Shown here one piece after another: positions 33,748-42,869 of a DNA stretch of 62,680 bases (position 1 is its first letter; each line of letters opens with the position of its first letter). Location: the NCBI GenBank assembly GCA_937921695.1, contig CAKZTZ010000010.1, forward strand, positions 1 to 62,680, in the 5' to 3' direction. The position numbers were made by a program, and so were the translations under genes. Origin of the DNA: an uncultured Sulfolobales archaeon. Its GTDB lineage: Archaea; Thermoproteota; Thermoprotei_A; Sulfolobales; Acidilobaceae. The notes beneath the pieces are model-generated. The model was not told the origin of the DNA. It saw only the letters and a program-made list of their open reading frames with translations, and did not search any database.

Positions 33748-34119
33748 GTGTCTGCGATGCGGGCTAACATCTTAATGGGGGCTTCAACAATATTATCTAG
33801 CCTTGTCCTAGCAGGCTCTCTCTACATTCTAACCCCTCCTTTTAACATTGTAATAGGCGTTATTCTAGCAGGCATAATAGTGGGCGCAGTGTCTAGAGGG
33901 TTTAAGTGGGGCCTAGTAGCCGGCGTGGTGGCGGGGCTTTTAGGATTCCTCATAGCTTATTTTGCCTCGGGGGCTGGCGTTATAGGCTTTAGGGTTATGA
34001 GTGAGCTTTTAGGCTCTCTAGGTATACTAGCTCCCTTAATATATTACCCTCTAGCTGTAGGGTTTACATCGTCTTTAGCGGGATTATTTTTCCAGAGGGT
34101 TTTAGGGAGGGGAGTGTAG
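33748..34119 (+). CDS. Small four-helix membrane protein
   Basis: About 123 residues from the GTG at 33748; a TTG at 33745 and an ATG at 33757 are alternatives. Four hydrophobic helices with glycine-rich turns and no polar active site. It resembles the many short archaeal membrane proteins of unknown function. A TTATATTA box at about 33715-33722 would place the transcript start near 33745, so it is probably leaderless. Divergent from the acylase gene. Confidence 0.6.
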   Translation: MSAMRANILMGASTILSSLVLAGSLYILTPPFNIVIGVILAGIIVGAVSRGFKWGLVAGVVAGLLGFLIAYFASGAGVIGFRVMSELLGSLGILAPLIYYPLAVGFTSSLAGLFFQRVLGRGV

Positions 34120-34173
34120 AAGGCTCTTAGGATTTAAAAAAGGTAAACTTAGAGGGGTTTGGGCGTATTACGT

Positions 34174-34650
34174 TTAGAGTTGTATGTGTTTTTCTAGTTG
34201 TAGGGTTTTGAAGCCCATGTTTTCGTAGAATAGTTCTGCTATTAGGTTGCCTGCTGGGTATACTGCTGTCATCATGCCGGCCCCTCTTGTTTTAGCTTCT
34301 TCTTTGGCTTTTTCTAGTAGTAGTGCTGCTACTCTCTTCCTCCTATATTTGGGCCTCACATATATGTCTGTTATTACTGCTTTAACTCTAGGCTTGTAGA
34401 ATATTCTGTCTACTAGTTCTATTCTTATGACCCCCGCTAGTTCTCCATGTTCCGTATCGTAGGCTACTAGGGTGAAACAGTTTTTGTTTTCCTCGAGTGT
34501 TTTCTCTACATACTTCTCTACTTCCTCCTCCAGGTTTTCCACAGTCTTGAATAGGGGGTCTAGTTCTTCGTTGAGGGCTTTAAGCCTCGCTATCATCTCA
34601 GCTATGAGCTCCTTATCTCCGCTCGTGGCGAATCTAACTTCTATAGGCAT
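34174..34650 (-). CDS. GNAT family N-acetyltransferase (copy 2)
   Basis: 158 residues with the GNAT fold: VRPKYRRKRVAALLLEKAKEEAKTRG is the acetyl-CoA-binding R/QxxGxG/A-like motif, followed by AELFYENMGFK. The substrate is not predictable. It lies 4 bases after a second GNAT gene, with which it shares the FYExxGF and AGN/ARNxIAE segments, so the two are probably an old tandem duplication. Confidence 0.88.
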   Translation of the reverse strand: MPIEVRFATSGDKELIAEMIARLKALNEELDPLFKTVENLEEEVEKYVEKTLEENKNCFTLVAYDTEHGELAGVIRIELVDRIFYKPRVKAVITDIYVRPKYRRKRVAALLLEKAKEEAKTRGAGMMTAVYPAGNLIAELFYENMGFKTLQLEKHIQL

Positions 34651-34654
34651 TCTT

Positions 34655-35128
34655 TCACACCTCCTTAAGGTATATGCTTGTGAACTTTCTAAAGCCTATC
34701 TTCTCATAGAACTTCTCAGCTATAACGTTCCTAGCGGGGAACTCTACTGCTACATGGCGTATTCCTAGCTTGGAAAATTCTCTCTTAGCATGCTCTATGA
34801 GCGTTGTAGCCACACCTTTCATCCTCTCTTCTGGGACTACATATAGCTCCCTCAGAACCCCAATATTCCTCCTAGCTAGCATAAGGTTCTCTACTACAAC
34901 CCCATAAACATAACCTATAACTCTACCCTCCGACACAGCTACGAGCGTTAAGCCTCCATCTTTAACCCTACTCTTAGCTATCTCTAGGGCTGCTTCTCGA
35001 GCGTTAGGGGCTAGCTCCATTGAGGGGTCAAACTCCTCGTTGAACATGTAGAACCTCAATATTAGCTTAGCTAGCTCCCCCACCTCTTCCTCTCTAGGCT
35101 TTCTAATAACTATTGCAGGCTCGAACAT
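34655..35128 (-). CDS. GNAT family N-acetyltransferase (copy 1)
   Basis: About 157 residues from the ATG at 35128, which is 2 bases after the malic-enzyme stop and preceded by GGGGTAGAG. A start at 35188 would overlap malic enzyme by nearly 60 bases and add residues not expected for the family. The acetyl-CoA motif is VVPEERMKGVATTLIEHAK, followed by NVIAEKFYEKIGFRK. It forms an operon with malic enzyme and the second GNAT gene. Confidence 0.88.
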   Translation of the reverse strand: MFEPAIVIRKPREEEVGELAKLILRFYMFNEEFDPSMELAPNAREAALEIAKSRVKDGGLTLVAVSEGRVIGYVYGVVVENLMLARRNIGVLRELYVVPEERMKGVATTLIEHAKREFSKLGIRHVAVEFPARNVIAEKFYEKIGFRKFTSIYLKEV

Positions 35129-35130
35129 GG

Positions 35131-36492
35131 CTACTCTACCCCGGGCGGGGGCCTCTTTATTAGTCCTGCTTCCCAGAGTTTCATCCATTTCTCTCTGGTG
35201 CTATATATTATTGATAGGGCCCTCTCATGCTCCTCCTTATAAGTTGTAGTCTTCCTAGCTAGACCCTGCTCTACAGTTTTGACAGCGACAGCTGCAGCCT
35301 CCCTAGCGAAAACCTCCCATTCCTCCATTGTAGGTATTATGTAGTCTTCTCTCAAACCCTTCTCTTCAGCGTATTTCGCTAGCTCGAAAGCCGCTGCTAT
35401 CAGGGTTTCATCAGTAACAGCTTTAGCTCTAACGTCTAAGAGGCCCCTGAACATAGCGGGGAATACTAGGCTGTTGTTAACCTGGTTGGGGAAGTCGCTC
35501 CTCCCAGTAGCTACTATTTTAGCCCCAGCTTCTTTAGCCTCCCAAGGCCATATTTCGGGCACAGGGTTGGCTATGGCGAAAACTATAGGGTCTTTGCTCA
35601 TCCCCGCAACCCACTCTTTCTTAATAACCCCGGGCCCCGGGGTGCTCGCCGCTACTAGGATATCAGATCCTTTTAGAGCCTCAGCGGGGCCCGCTCCAGG
35701 CTTCAACCCCCCGCCTCCAGTCTCCACCGCTATCCTATACTTCCATGGGTGGCTTAGGAACAACTTGTCTATATCGTCCCTGTCGGGATGCAATACCCCC
35801 TTACTATCTAAGACTGCAATATTGCCTGCTGGAACCCCTATTTTCCTGAGGAGCCTGTATAATGGTATGTTTGAAGCTCCAGCCCCAAACAAGACTATCC
35901 TACTATTCTTGAGGCTCTTCCCCGTGATTTTAGCCGCGTTAATGAGGCCTGAGAGTGTAGCTGCTACTGTTCCCTGCTGGTCGTCATGCCACACTGGTAT
36001 CTTAAGCCTCTTCTGAGCTTCCTCTAGAAGGGTGAAGCACTTGGGGCTCTCAACATCCTCAAGGTTTATGCCGCCGAAACTCGGCTCAACCCACTCGAGG
36101 AGAGTTAGGAATGATTCCAGGCTCTTAGCTCTATGAACTAAACCTATAGCGTCAACACCCCCCAGGAATTTGAAGAGGAGAGCTTTACCCTCCATAACAG
36201 GGAGAGCCGCCTCAGGACCTATATTTCCAAGACCTAGAACTCGAGTCCCATCACTAATAACAGCGACAAGGTTCCACCTATATGTGAGCTCAAAACTCAG
36301 ATCAGAGTCTTTAGCTATGCTCCTTGAAGGCTCTGCAACACCAGGAGTATACCATATTGAAAAATCATCCATACCCCTAACAGGAACTTTAGGAATAACT
36401 TCCAGCTTGCCCCCATAATACTCGTGAAGTTCGCGAGCTATCTTAAACCAATCTTTCTTAACGCCCAACGTAGGCCACCATCCTCGCCTCAA
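35131..36492 (-). CDS. NAD(P)-dependent malic enzyme
   Basis: A 453-residue enzyme that converts malate to pyruvate and CO2. Catalytic region [27 protein letters not shown], the [19 protein letters not shown] segment, and the Rossmann motif [14 protein letters not shown] are all present. The length is normal for the short prokaryotic class. The TTG start at 36492 is about 25 bases after a TTTATATTA box and would be leaderless. First gene of an operon with two GNAT enzymes. Confidence 0.95.
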   Translation of the reverse strand: MRRGWWPTLGVKKDWFKIARELHEYYGGKLEVIPKVPVRGMDDFSIWYTPGVAEPSRSIAKDSDLSFELTYRWNLVAVISDGTRVLGLGNIGPEAALPVMEGKALLFKFLGGVDAIGLVHRAKSLESFLTLLEWVEPSFGGINLEDVESPKCFTLLEEAQKRLKIPVWHDDQQGTVAATLSGLINAAKITGKSLKNSRIVLFGAGASNIPLYRLLRKIGVPAGNIAVLDSKGVLHPDRDDIDKLFLSHPWKYRIAVETGGGGLKPGAGPAEALKGSDILVAASTPGPGVIKKEWVAGMSKDPIVFAIANPVPEIWPWEAKEAGAKIVATGRSDFPNQVNNSLVFPAMFRGLLDVRAKAVTDETLIAAAFELAKYAEEKGLREDYIIPTMEEWEVFAREAAAVAVKTVEQGLARKTTTYKEEHERALSIIYSTREKWMKLWEAGLIKRPPPGVE

Positions 36493-36504
36493 GTATACTA
36501 ATAG

Positions 36505-36530
36505 GGGGCAAGGCTAATATAAATTCATAA
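36505..36530 (-). promoter_or_regulatory. Promoter of the malic enzyme operon
   Basis: The complement contains AATTTATATTAG about 25 bases before the TTG start. The neighbouring 36530-36585 is extremely A/T-rich (TATAAATTA-type runs), possibly an easily melted or architectural element. Confidence 0.45.
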
Positions 36531-36624
36531 TTTACAAATTAAAAATATAAATTATCCGTATAAATTACTTTAAAAATATAAATGTTGAAAGCTCCCCCCA
36601 GATAATTATATAACCTTAAGCTTC

Positions 36625-37023
36625 CTAACCGGAAAGCATCAAATAAGAGCCTAAAACTTTAACTAGAAAACTTGCGAGAACCTCAAAACTAGAGAAGCTA
36701 GACCTAGCTCTAAGCATAGGATAACCGGGAATACTCAAGTCAAGGTCGTACTCAAAACTAACACCATTCAAACTCGCTAGTATAAAGGCAAACGCTTTAA
36801 ACGCCCTTACATAGTAATCCGCATCCCCGCCATCGCAAGGTAAAGGCAGCGTAGCTTGAATAACCCCAATGCCGCTATCCCAGCTAACTTCAATGACCAC
36901 GCCATCAACATGAATCCTAGTAACGTCGCCTTCAGCTTCAAAACTAACACCCAACTCCTTCAAGGACTTTTGAAAACTCTCGACAGGCCTCCTCCAACTA
37001 ACATGACCAGGGACGGGCGCCAT
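36625..37023 (-). CDS. Conserved-looking protein of unknown function
   Basis: About 132 residues from the ATG at 37023; a TTG at 37053 is open too. Compact alpha/beta composition without membrane segment or Cys motif (FEAEGDVTRIHVDGVVIEVSW reads as paired strands). Lone gene between malic enzyme and tRNA-Leu. I do not recognise it. Confidence 0.55.
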   Translation of the reverse strand: MAPVPGHVSWRRPVESFQKSLKELGVSFEAEGDVTRIHVDGVVIEVSWDSGIGVIQATLPLPCDGGDADYYVRAFKAFAFILASLNGVSFEYDLDLSIPGYPMLRARSSFSSFEVLASFLVKVLGSYLMLSG

Positions 37024-37172
37024 AACTCTAACCCACGTGAATAGTGCTAGCAAAACCTTTAACTAGTGAAGAATTAGAAAGCAGCTACACTAGGGTTCCT
37101 GTAGGGGTTTTAAGTTGGTTGACACCGGTTTCCCCCTAGCCGCAGGGAGCGTTGGGCTCTTTGTTTCTATAA

Positions 37173-37260
37173 TGGTGCGGGGGGTGGGATTTGAACCCAC
37201 GCAGGCCTACGCCATCGGGTCCTCAGCCCGACCCCTTTGACCAGGCTCGGGCACCCCCGC
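37173..37260 (-). tRNA. tRNA-Leu (anticodon GAG)
   Basis: On the complement, acceptor GCGGGGG pairs with CCCCCGC. The anticodon arm is TCGGG-CTGAGGA-CCCGA with anticodon GAG, a long variable arm TGGCGTAGGCCTGCG marks class II, and the T arm is GTGGG-TTCAAAT-CCCAC. Discriminator A and CCA are encoded (37173-37176). No intron. It reads CUC and CUU. Confidence 0.97.
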
Positions 37261-37331
37261 TTGCCATAACGTTAGTTATTGTGTTTAGGGGTTTTAAGTT
37301 TTGTTTTTAGCCTTTGGCTTTCCTTTTCTCG

Positions 37332-37730
37332 ATGGTGTCGGTGTTGGAGTCTCAGGGGTTTGAAGGTCTCGGTAAAGTTGTGGCTGTTAGGGTTTCGAGT
37401 TTTGGGGATTTGGTTAGGCTTGTCTCCAGCGCTGCTCACATGATGGTTGTTATGCCTGTATACAGGTTTAGGTTTAAGGGTAAAGTCGTTTATGCTGTTC
37501 AAACTATTTACAAGGACTACTATAAGCTTTACGGGGTCCCTATAGTCTATTATTATTCGATGGACGATGACGGCCTCGAATCATCTAAGGCTAAGTACAT
37601 CCTAGCTAAAGTTGACGAGACAGGCGAGAAGATAGAAGTGTCTGATAAGACTAGAGTTGGGTGGTTAAGTATCCCCCTAGTGAACCTGGAAGATAAACCC
37701 CCATTCATGCCCGATAATTTAGAAGTGTAG
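37332..37730 (+). CDS. Small protein of unknown function
   Basis: About 132 residues from the ATG at 37332, with a TTG at 37314 as the alternative. A GTTTTAAG box at about 37290 fits a start close to the ATG. An alpha/beta soluble protein with VVMPVYRFRFKGKVVYAVQTIYKDYYKLYGVPIV-type strands split over residues 55-90. Its last 12 bases overlap the convergent end of the oppF remnant. Family not recognised. Confidence 0.6.
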   Translation: MVSVLESQGFEGLGKVVAVRVSSFGDLVRLVSSAAHMMVVMPVYRFRFKGKVVYAVQTIYKDYYKLYGVPIVYYYSMDDDGLESSKAKYILAKVDETGEKIEVSDKTRVGWLSIPLVNLEDKPPFMPDNLEV

Positions 37731-38698
37731 CCAGCAAGCAGACCAGTGTCCTTTCTCTACTTCAATAAGGGGGAGCTCCTCTAAACTACACTTTTCCATG
37801 TAGAAGGGGCACCTTGGATGGAATCTACAGCCTCTAGGCGGGTTTAAGGGTGAAGGGGGCTCCCCTTTAATAGTCAGCCTGCTCCTGGCTCTTGCTATCT
37901 CAGGGTCTGGTATTGGTATTGCTGATAGTAAAGCTTTAGTATATGGGTGTGTGGGGTTTTCGAAAACCTTGTCTGAGGGCCCTATTTCAACGATTTTACC
38001 TAAATACATGACAGCCATGTAATCGCTCATATACCTCACAACTCCAAGGTCGTGGCTTATGAAGAGGAATGTGAGGTTGTATTTAGCTTGAATCTCTTTG
38101 AGCAAATTAAGTATCTGAGCTTGAACGGACACGTCTAACATGCTGGTAGGCTCGTCTAAGACCATAAACTCGGGGTTTAACGCTAAAGCTCTAGCTATAG
38201 CTATCCTCTGCCTCTGACCCCCGCTAAACTCGTGGGGGTATCTGAATAGGTGGGTCTCATTTAAGCCTACTTGATAGAGGAGTTTAAGCACGTAATCTTG
38301 GGGATCTCCTACTTTAATACTGTGAACCCTCAAAGGCTCATATACTATGTCGAATACCGTCATCCTGGGATTAAGGCTCATGTAAGGGTCTTGAAACACT
38401 ATCTGAACCCTCCTCCTGAAAGCTTTAAGTTCTCCCCCCGAGAGTTTCAGGATATCCCTTCCATCGAAGTATATGCTACCTCCTGTGGGCTCTATAAGTT
38501 TCAATACAAGCCTGCCAACAGTAGTTTCCCGGAACCACTCTCCCCCACTAAACCTAGAGTCTTACCTCTAGGTATTGAAAAGCTAACCCCATCTACAGCC
38601 TTCACATACCCCCTCGTGAATATTAAACCCTTAACAGGGAAGTATTTCTTGAGGTTGAAGACTTCAACTAAAGGATGCTCCCCTGGAAACATCTTCAC
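37719..38698 (-). pseudogene. oppF: oppF-like peptide ABC ATPase, frameshifted
   Basis: Reads as a complete OppF/DppF in two frames. Residues 1-55 run to Walker A GESGSGK, then a one-base deletion at about 38534 turns [18 protein letters not shown] into a short stop-terminated tail. One extra A in the AAA run restores the frame. The remainder has signature SGGQRQRIAIARAL, Walker B FMVLDEP and the C-terminal [14 protein letters not shown]. Read as it stands it makes no ATPase. It is the last gene of a decayed opp operon. A sequencing error is possible for this lesion alone but not for the whole operon. Confidence 0.88.
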
Positions 38699-39018
38699 TC
38701 AATCCTCAACACCCTGAGCCTCATCCTTATAGAGCCAGCACGCCACCCTACGGTTCTGGCCTATCAAAAACTTGGGGGCCTCTCTAAGCATATTTCGCTG
38801 AAAACGGGCACCTAGGGTGGAACCTGCACCCTTTAGGGGGCCTTATAAGGTCTGGCACTGTGCCCGGTATTGATTCAAGTTTCGAAGTCCTAGCTAGAGG
38901 GTTTATTACAGATTTTAGGAGAGCCCTAGTGTAAGGGTGTTTAGGGTTCTTAAAAACTTCGAAAACAGGGCCTTCCTCAACAATCCTACCAGCATGCATG
39001 ACGGCTACACTATCCGGA
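38699..39018 (-). pseudogene. oppD: oppD remnant, C-terminal end only
   Basis: Only the last third remains, from [15 protein letters not shown] to [13 protein letters not shown]; a frameshift at about 38784 then separates the final [18 protein letters not shown]. The stop TGA is directly followed by the oppF GTG, as in an intact operon. The nucleotide-binding part (Walker A, signature, Walker B) is deleted, and the left end is fused to the truncated oppC at about 39019. Confidence 0.88.
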
Positions 39019-39906
39019 CTAGTATAGGGCCTAGAGTGTTAGGGAGGATATGTCTAAACAATATAGCGTGCGTCGACACACCTATAGCCCTAGCAGCTTC
39101 AACATAAACGTACTCCCTCGCAGATAAAACCATGCCCCTAACAATTCTAGCATAGCCCGGCCACCACACAACCCATAAAGCTATTATTGCGGAAACAGGG
39201 TCAGCCGAGGCCCCCACATGCTCAGGTTTTAAAGGGAGTAAGAACAAAATCACCGAGGCTAGCGAAGGAAACGCCCCAAGAATCTCTGAAACCCTGCCAG
39301 GTGAAACTGCTGAGGAAGCTAATATCAGACCGGGGAACGCTATGAAAACACTTGTAACCCTCATTATAGTCTCATCGACATAACCCCCCGATAGCCTGAA
39401 ATTAAGCCCAGCGTTATACCTAGTAAAGGGCCTGCAGCCATTACTAAGATAGCTACGACTAGGCTTGTCCTAGCACCATAAAGTATACGGCTGAAGAGAT
39501 CCCTTCCATAATCGTCAGCCTCAAGTATTAACGTGTAGTTTCCAGGCTTAATCCTATAAATCTCGCTACACAAGCTCACCTCTCTCACTGTTATGACCGT
39601 GCCGGGAGGGGCTAGATAAGAGTTCTGGTCGCAGAGGACTAGGGGCATATCATAGCTAAAGGGAGCTATGTACGGGCCTATTAAGGCTACTAGAATGAAG
39701 AAAGATACTAGAGATAGCCCTAATAATCCTGGAGGCGACCTGTTTAAGGCGTATAGTGTTAGTTTAAACTCTTCAACCCTAGCCTCATTCCTAACTTTCC
39801 ATCCAGGCCTAACCCTGTCAATAATGGATGTTAAATTACCTAGGATGAAATCAACAAGCTTATCTAGAACTTTCTTTTCGTAAACCTCCTTCTCCTCACC
39901 GGACAC
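39019..39906 (-). pseudogene. oppC: oppC permease remnant, frameshifted and truncated
   Basis: The N-terminal part (from ATG 39906) matches an OppC/DppC permease with its first helix SPPGLLGLSLVSFFILVALIG. At about 39365 a G-run is one base short (six instead of seven), shifting GYRGGYVDETIMRV out of frame. The second part runs to [13 protein letters not shown] and then fuses to oppD sequence, losing the last helices. Confidence 0.88.
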
Positions 39907-39907
39907 T

Positions 39908-40320
39908 CTAATATCTCACCCTAGGGTCTATGATCGCGTAACTTATGTCTACTAGGAGGTTAACAGTAACGTATATCAAAGCTATCAGGAGGACGCCTCC
40001 CATTAAGGTGAGATAGTCGTAAAACCTTATAGCATCTATCAAATACCTACCCACACCTGGCAGGCCGAAAACAGTCTCAGTTATCGGGGCTCCGGCTAGT
40101 AAACCTCCAAATGTTAACCCTAACACTGTAATTACTGGGACCATGGCTTTTTCAACACGTGAATATACTTCCTACGGCTTGGTAACCCCCTAGCATCTAT
40201 AAACTCTACAAAGTCCGAACTTAAAGCGTCGAGGAAACTGTTCCTCACAAGCCTAGCTATGACACCTATGTTAGCGTAAGCGAGCACGAGAGAAGGTAAC
40301 CAGTTCAATGACTTGCCTGA
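39908..40320 (-). pseudogene. oppB: oppB permease remnant, 5' truncated and frameshifted
   Basis: Only the C-terminal half remains. LVRNSFLDALSSDFVEFIDARGL is in one frame to about 40145; after a one-base loss in AAAAAG it continues as AMVPVITVLGLTFGGLLAG in another, ending IIDPRVRY. The first half of the gene is missing beyond about 40320, where ordinary intergenic sequence begins. Confidence 0.85.
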
Positions 40321-40461
40321 ACGCTTCTTTAGAGGTTTTTCCGAGTGAACGGTTAGAATTCCCCATCTTTCCTTTAACTATCCGAAGTTTTAAGAGCTTT
40401 TACTTGCGAGCTTGGTTTTTAAAGCTCTGAATATTGTTTTAATTTATTGGTGTGGAGGGGG

Positions 40462-41334
40462 TTGACGTATTCTATAGTGGCTGTTGACGTTGATAGGGGA
40501 GATATTGGTGTTGGGGTTGCTTCTAAGTTTATAGCTTCTGGTAGTATAGTGCCTTGGGTTAAGCTTAGTGTTGGAGGTGTGGCTACCCAGTCTTGGGCTA
40601 ACGTGAAGTTTGGCCCTGTTATTTTAAGTCTTTTAGAGAACGGGTTTAGCCCTAGGAGGGCTGTTGAGGCTGTCCTCCACGAGGATCCTAGGAGGGAGCT
40701 TAGGCAGGTTGGTGTAGTTAGCGCTAGTGGTGAGGCTTACGCTTTCACGGGGAGGGAGTGTATTAAGTATGCTGGCCATATTGTCGGCGAAGGCTATGTC
40801 GCCCTAGGTAACATACTCGCCGGGCCCCAGGTTGTTGAGGATATGGCTAGGGCTTTCGAGTCTACTAAGGGTGAGCTAGTAGATAAGATATTGGCAGCTC
40901 TCAAAGCTGGGGATAAAGCTGGAGGGGATAAGAGGGGGAAGCAGAGTGCCGCTATAATAGTGGTTAGACCTTGCGGCGGCTATGGGGGCTGCGATGAGGG
41001 GGTCGGCAGGTATGTTGATTTAAGGGTGGACGATCACCCGGATCCTATAGCTGAGCTTGGAAGACTATTCAAGATATGGGAGATAACTATATTGACGAGG
41101 GAAGATCCGAGCGATGTAGTTAACATGGAGGATGTTGCCGAGAAACTCCAGAGAGCCTTAGCAACACTAGGCTACTATAAAGGCCCCATAACTGGAACCT
41201 TAAACCCTGAGACTATAGAGGCCTTAGAAGGCTGGATGGCAGTGAACAATTTCGAGAATAAGATAAGGGGAGACGGTAAAATATGGGGTACTGTTTATAG
41301 GTTCCTCATGGAGCAAGCGGGGATGAGAGGGTAA
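40462..41334 (+). CDS. DUF1028 family protein with peptidoglycan-binding-like domain
   Basis: About 290 residues from the TTG at 40462, which gives the family N-terminus TYSIVAVD and follows GGAGGGG; a TTG at 40447 is also open. DUF1028 (residues 1-215) has an Ntn-hydrolase-like fold of unknown activity. Residues about 230-285 (LQRALATLGYYKGPITGTL) resemble a peptidoglycan-binding-1 fold, odd in an organism presumably without murein. DUF1028 genes often lie next to peptide transporters, and here the neighbour is the decayed opp operon, so its pathway may be lost. Confidence 0.85.
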   Translation: MTYSIVAVDVDRGDIGVGVASKFIASGSIVPWVKLSVGGVATQSWANVKFGPVILSLLENGFSPRRAVEAVLHEDPRRELRQVGVVSASGEAYAFTGRECIKYAGHIVGEGYVALGNILAGPQVVEDMARAFESTKGELVDKILAALKAGDKAGGDKRGKQSAAIIVVRPCGGYGGCDEGVGRYVDLRVDDHPDPIAELGRLFKIWEITILTREDPSDVVNMEDVAEKLQRALATLGYYKGPITGTLNPETIEALEGWMAVNNFENKIRGDGKIWGTVYRFLMEQAGMRG

Positions 41335-41447
41335 CAGCGGAGGGTCAAGTAATATCGACACCACACAATATAATAGTTGTAGGGCGTGAACAGCTAGGGT
41401 TAGACGCCTATTTCTGGAATAAGCTAAGGGGAACGCACAGGAAAGTA

Positions 41448-41882
41448 TTGCTAATAAGGAAAACTGAAACGCTAAGCGTGAACCCTCCAGGATGCAGGCT
41501 ACCAGTTGAAGTTAACCCCATGGAGCAGATAGAGGATATCAGAAAGATAGCCGCGAGAAGCATAAGTGAAGATAGCCGTGTTAGCCTCCCATTGTCACTC
41601 ATAAGAATATCGAGCCTCCTAATACCCTATACTATAGCTGAGAAGGCGCAAGACCCTATAGTTAGGGGATTATTAGGGATTGACGAGCTAACAATGGCGG
41701 TCAAAATAGCCACAACACTATTATCATGGGGAGAGTTGAAGCCGGTAAACAAGGTGATGTGGCTTAATGTTAAACTGTCAAACCATAATATTGAAGATAA
41801 ACTGTTAGAAGAGTTAAGGCGCATAGATGAGGGTTTCAATAAAAATTTAGCTAAAGCTTTAGCAGCATGCCGCGAACCTTGA
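41448..41882 (+). CDS. Helical protein of unknown function
   Basis: 144 residues from a TTG. The reading frame is open and looks coding upstream to about 41345 (HNIIVVGREQLGLDAYFWN), overlapping the region right after the DUF1028 stop, but has no usual start codon there. Either the true start is non-standard or the 5' end is damaged. Mostly alpha-helical, no known motif. Probably cotranscribed with the DUF1028 gene. Confidence 0.5.
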   Translation: MLIRKTETLSVNPPGCRLPVEVNPMEQIEDIRKIAARSISEDSRVSLPLSLIRISSLLIPYTIAEKAQDPIVRGLLGIDELTMAVKIATTLLSWGELKPVNKVMWLNVKLSNHNIEDKLLEELRRIDEGFNKNLAKALAACREP

Positions 41883-41973
41883 ACTGAACTGTTAAACGCT
41901 AAAACCTTCAGGTAGCCATTAAGTAAAAGGGGGCTATGAGCTAGCTTAGCTTCACAGATTGGTGAAGAGGAAT

Positions 41974-42010
41974 CCGGGATGCGAGCTCCTTCCCGGCATA
42001 TTTAAAAACT
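41974..42010 (+). promoter_or_regulatory. Hairpin plus TATA box upstream of the kinase-like gene
   Basis: Perfect arms CCGGGA (41974-41979) and TCCCGG (41991-41996) stand directly before the CATATTTAAAAAC TATA box (41997-42009). The GTG at 42029 is at the expected transcript start, so the mRNA is leaderless and the repeat is a likely operator or BRE-overlapping element. Confidence 0.5.
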
Positions 42011-42028
42011 CTGAAGTCTGCTGTTAAC

Positions 42029-42721
42029 GTGGTGTTTGGGGTGGTAGTGGCGGGTATTATTTGGCCTTATGATTTCCGGCTTGAAGCTCTGGTTACTGTT
42101 GTTTTAGCTGTTTACGTCCTATTTGTGGTCTTCGTGACTCTACCCTTCTATAAGATCATGGTTTCTAGGGGTGTGAGTGATTATTCTGCTAGGTACTATA
42201 ATAGGAAGATTATCCACATGTTTGCCGGTGGCTTAGTGGCGGTCTTAACCCCTTACCTTTATACTTCCCCCCTCTTCCCGCTTCTAGCTTCTTTAGCTTT
42301 AGCTTTTTTGCTCGCTATAGCTAGGAAGTATAGGCCTTTGTATTGGTTCCAGGTTTCCGAGAACGCTTACGAGATTAACTTTCTCATAGCTTGGGGTCTC
42401 AGTATATTCATATTGTGGAATTTAACCGCTAATCCTTTCATAGCAGTGCTCCCAGCAATATTCATATCTTACGGTGATGCCGTGACAGGGCTTATCAGGA
42501 ACGCTTTATTCGGGGAGAGGACTAAGCACTGGTTGGGTAACGTGGCTATGGCTATAGTGTGCCTCCCTATAGGCTATTTCTACGCAGGCCTCCTAGGGCT
42601 CGTAGCGGCCGCTGTTTCAACTATAGTTGAGAGGTTCGAGTTCGGACCTATAGATGATAATGTCTTGATAGTTCTCACTTCAACACTCATACTACTCTAC
42701 CCATACTATATCTACGTGTAA
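42029..42721 (+). CDS. Polyprenol/dolichol kinase-like integral membrane enzyme
   Basis: 230 residues, about seven membrane helices. RKIIHMFAGGLVAVLTPY and the catalytic-like YGDAVTGLIRNALFGERTKHWLGN match the SEC59/DGK1/VTE5 and CTP-transferase-like superfamily, which phosphorylates or activates isoprenoid alcohols with CTP. In archaea this may feed the lipid carrier for N-glycosylation or archaeol recycling. No other lipid genes are beside it. Confidence 0.75.
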   Translation: MVFGVVVAGIIWPYDFRLEALVTVVLAVYVLFVVFVTLPFYKIMVSRGVSDYSARYYNRKIIHMFAGGLVAVLTPYLYTSPLFPLLASLALAFLLAIARKYRPLYWFQVSENAYEINFLIAWGLSIFILWNLTANPFIAVLPAIFISYGDAVTGLIRNALFGERTKHWLGNVAMAIVCLPIGYFYAGLLGLVAAAVSTIVERFEFGPIDDNVLIVLTSTLILLYPYYIYV

Positions 42722-42869
42722 CTTCACTGAACCTAGCTAGCAAGGCTTGGGAAACGTATCTAAAGCCCTAACAACACAGCCGTAGCGCAAACCATAACTA
42801 CCGTAAAACATAGACCTTATAATCTCGGCAAATCATAGATATGACTTCTACCCCCTAGAGGGAATAAAG

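Noticed and set aside
36530-36590. Replication origin in the A/T-rich spacer
   Set aside because: No origin recognition boxes or Orc1/Cdc6 gene nearby; the A/T richness fits an upstream promoter region.
37719-40144. Programmed frameshifting in the opp genes
   Set aside because: Several unrelated shifts, a missing 5' half of oppB and a fusion deletion point to decay rather than recoding.
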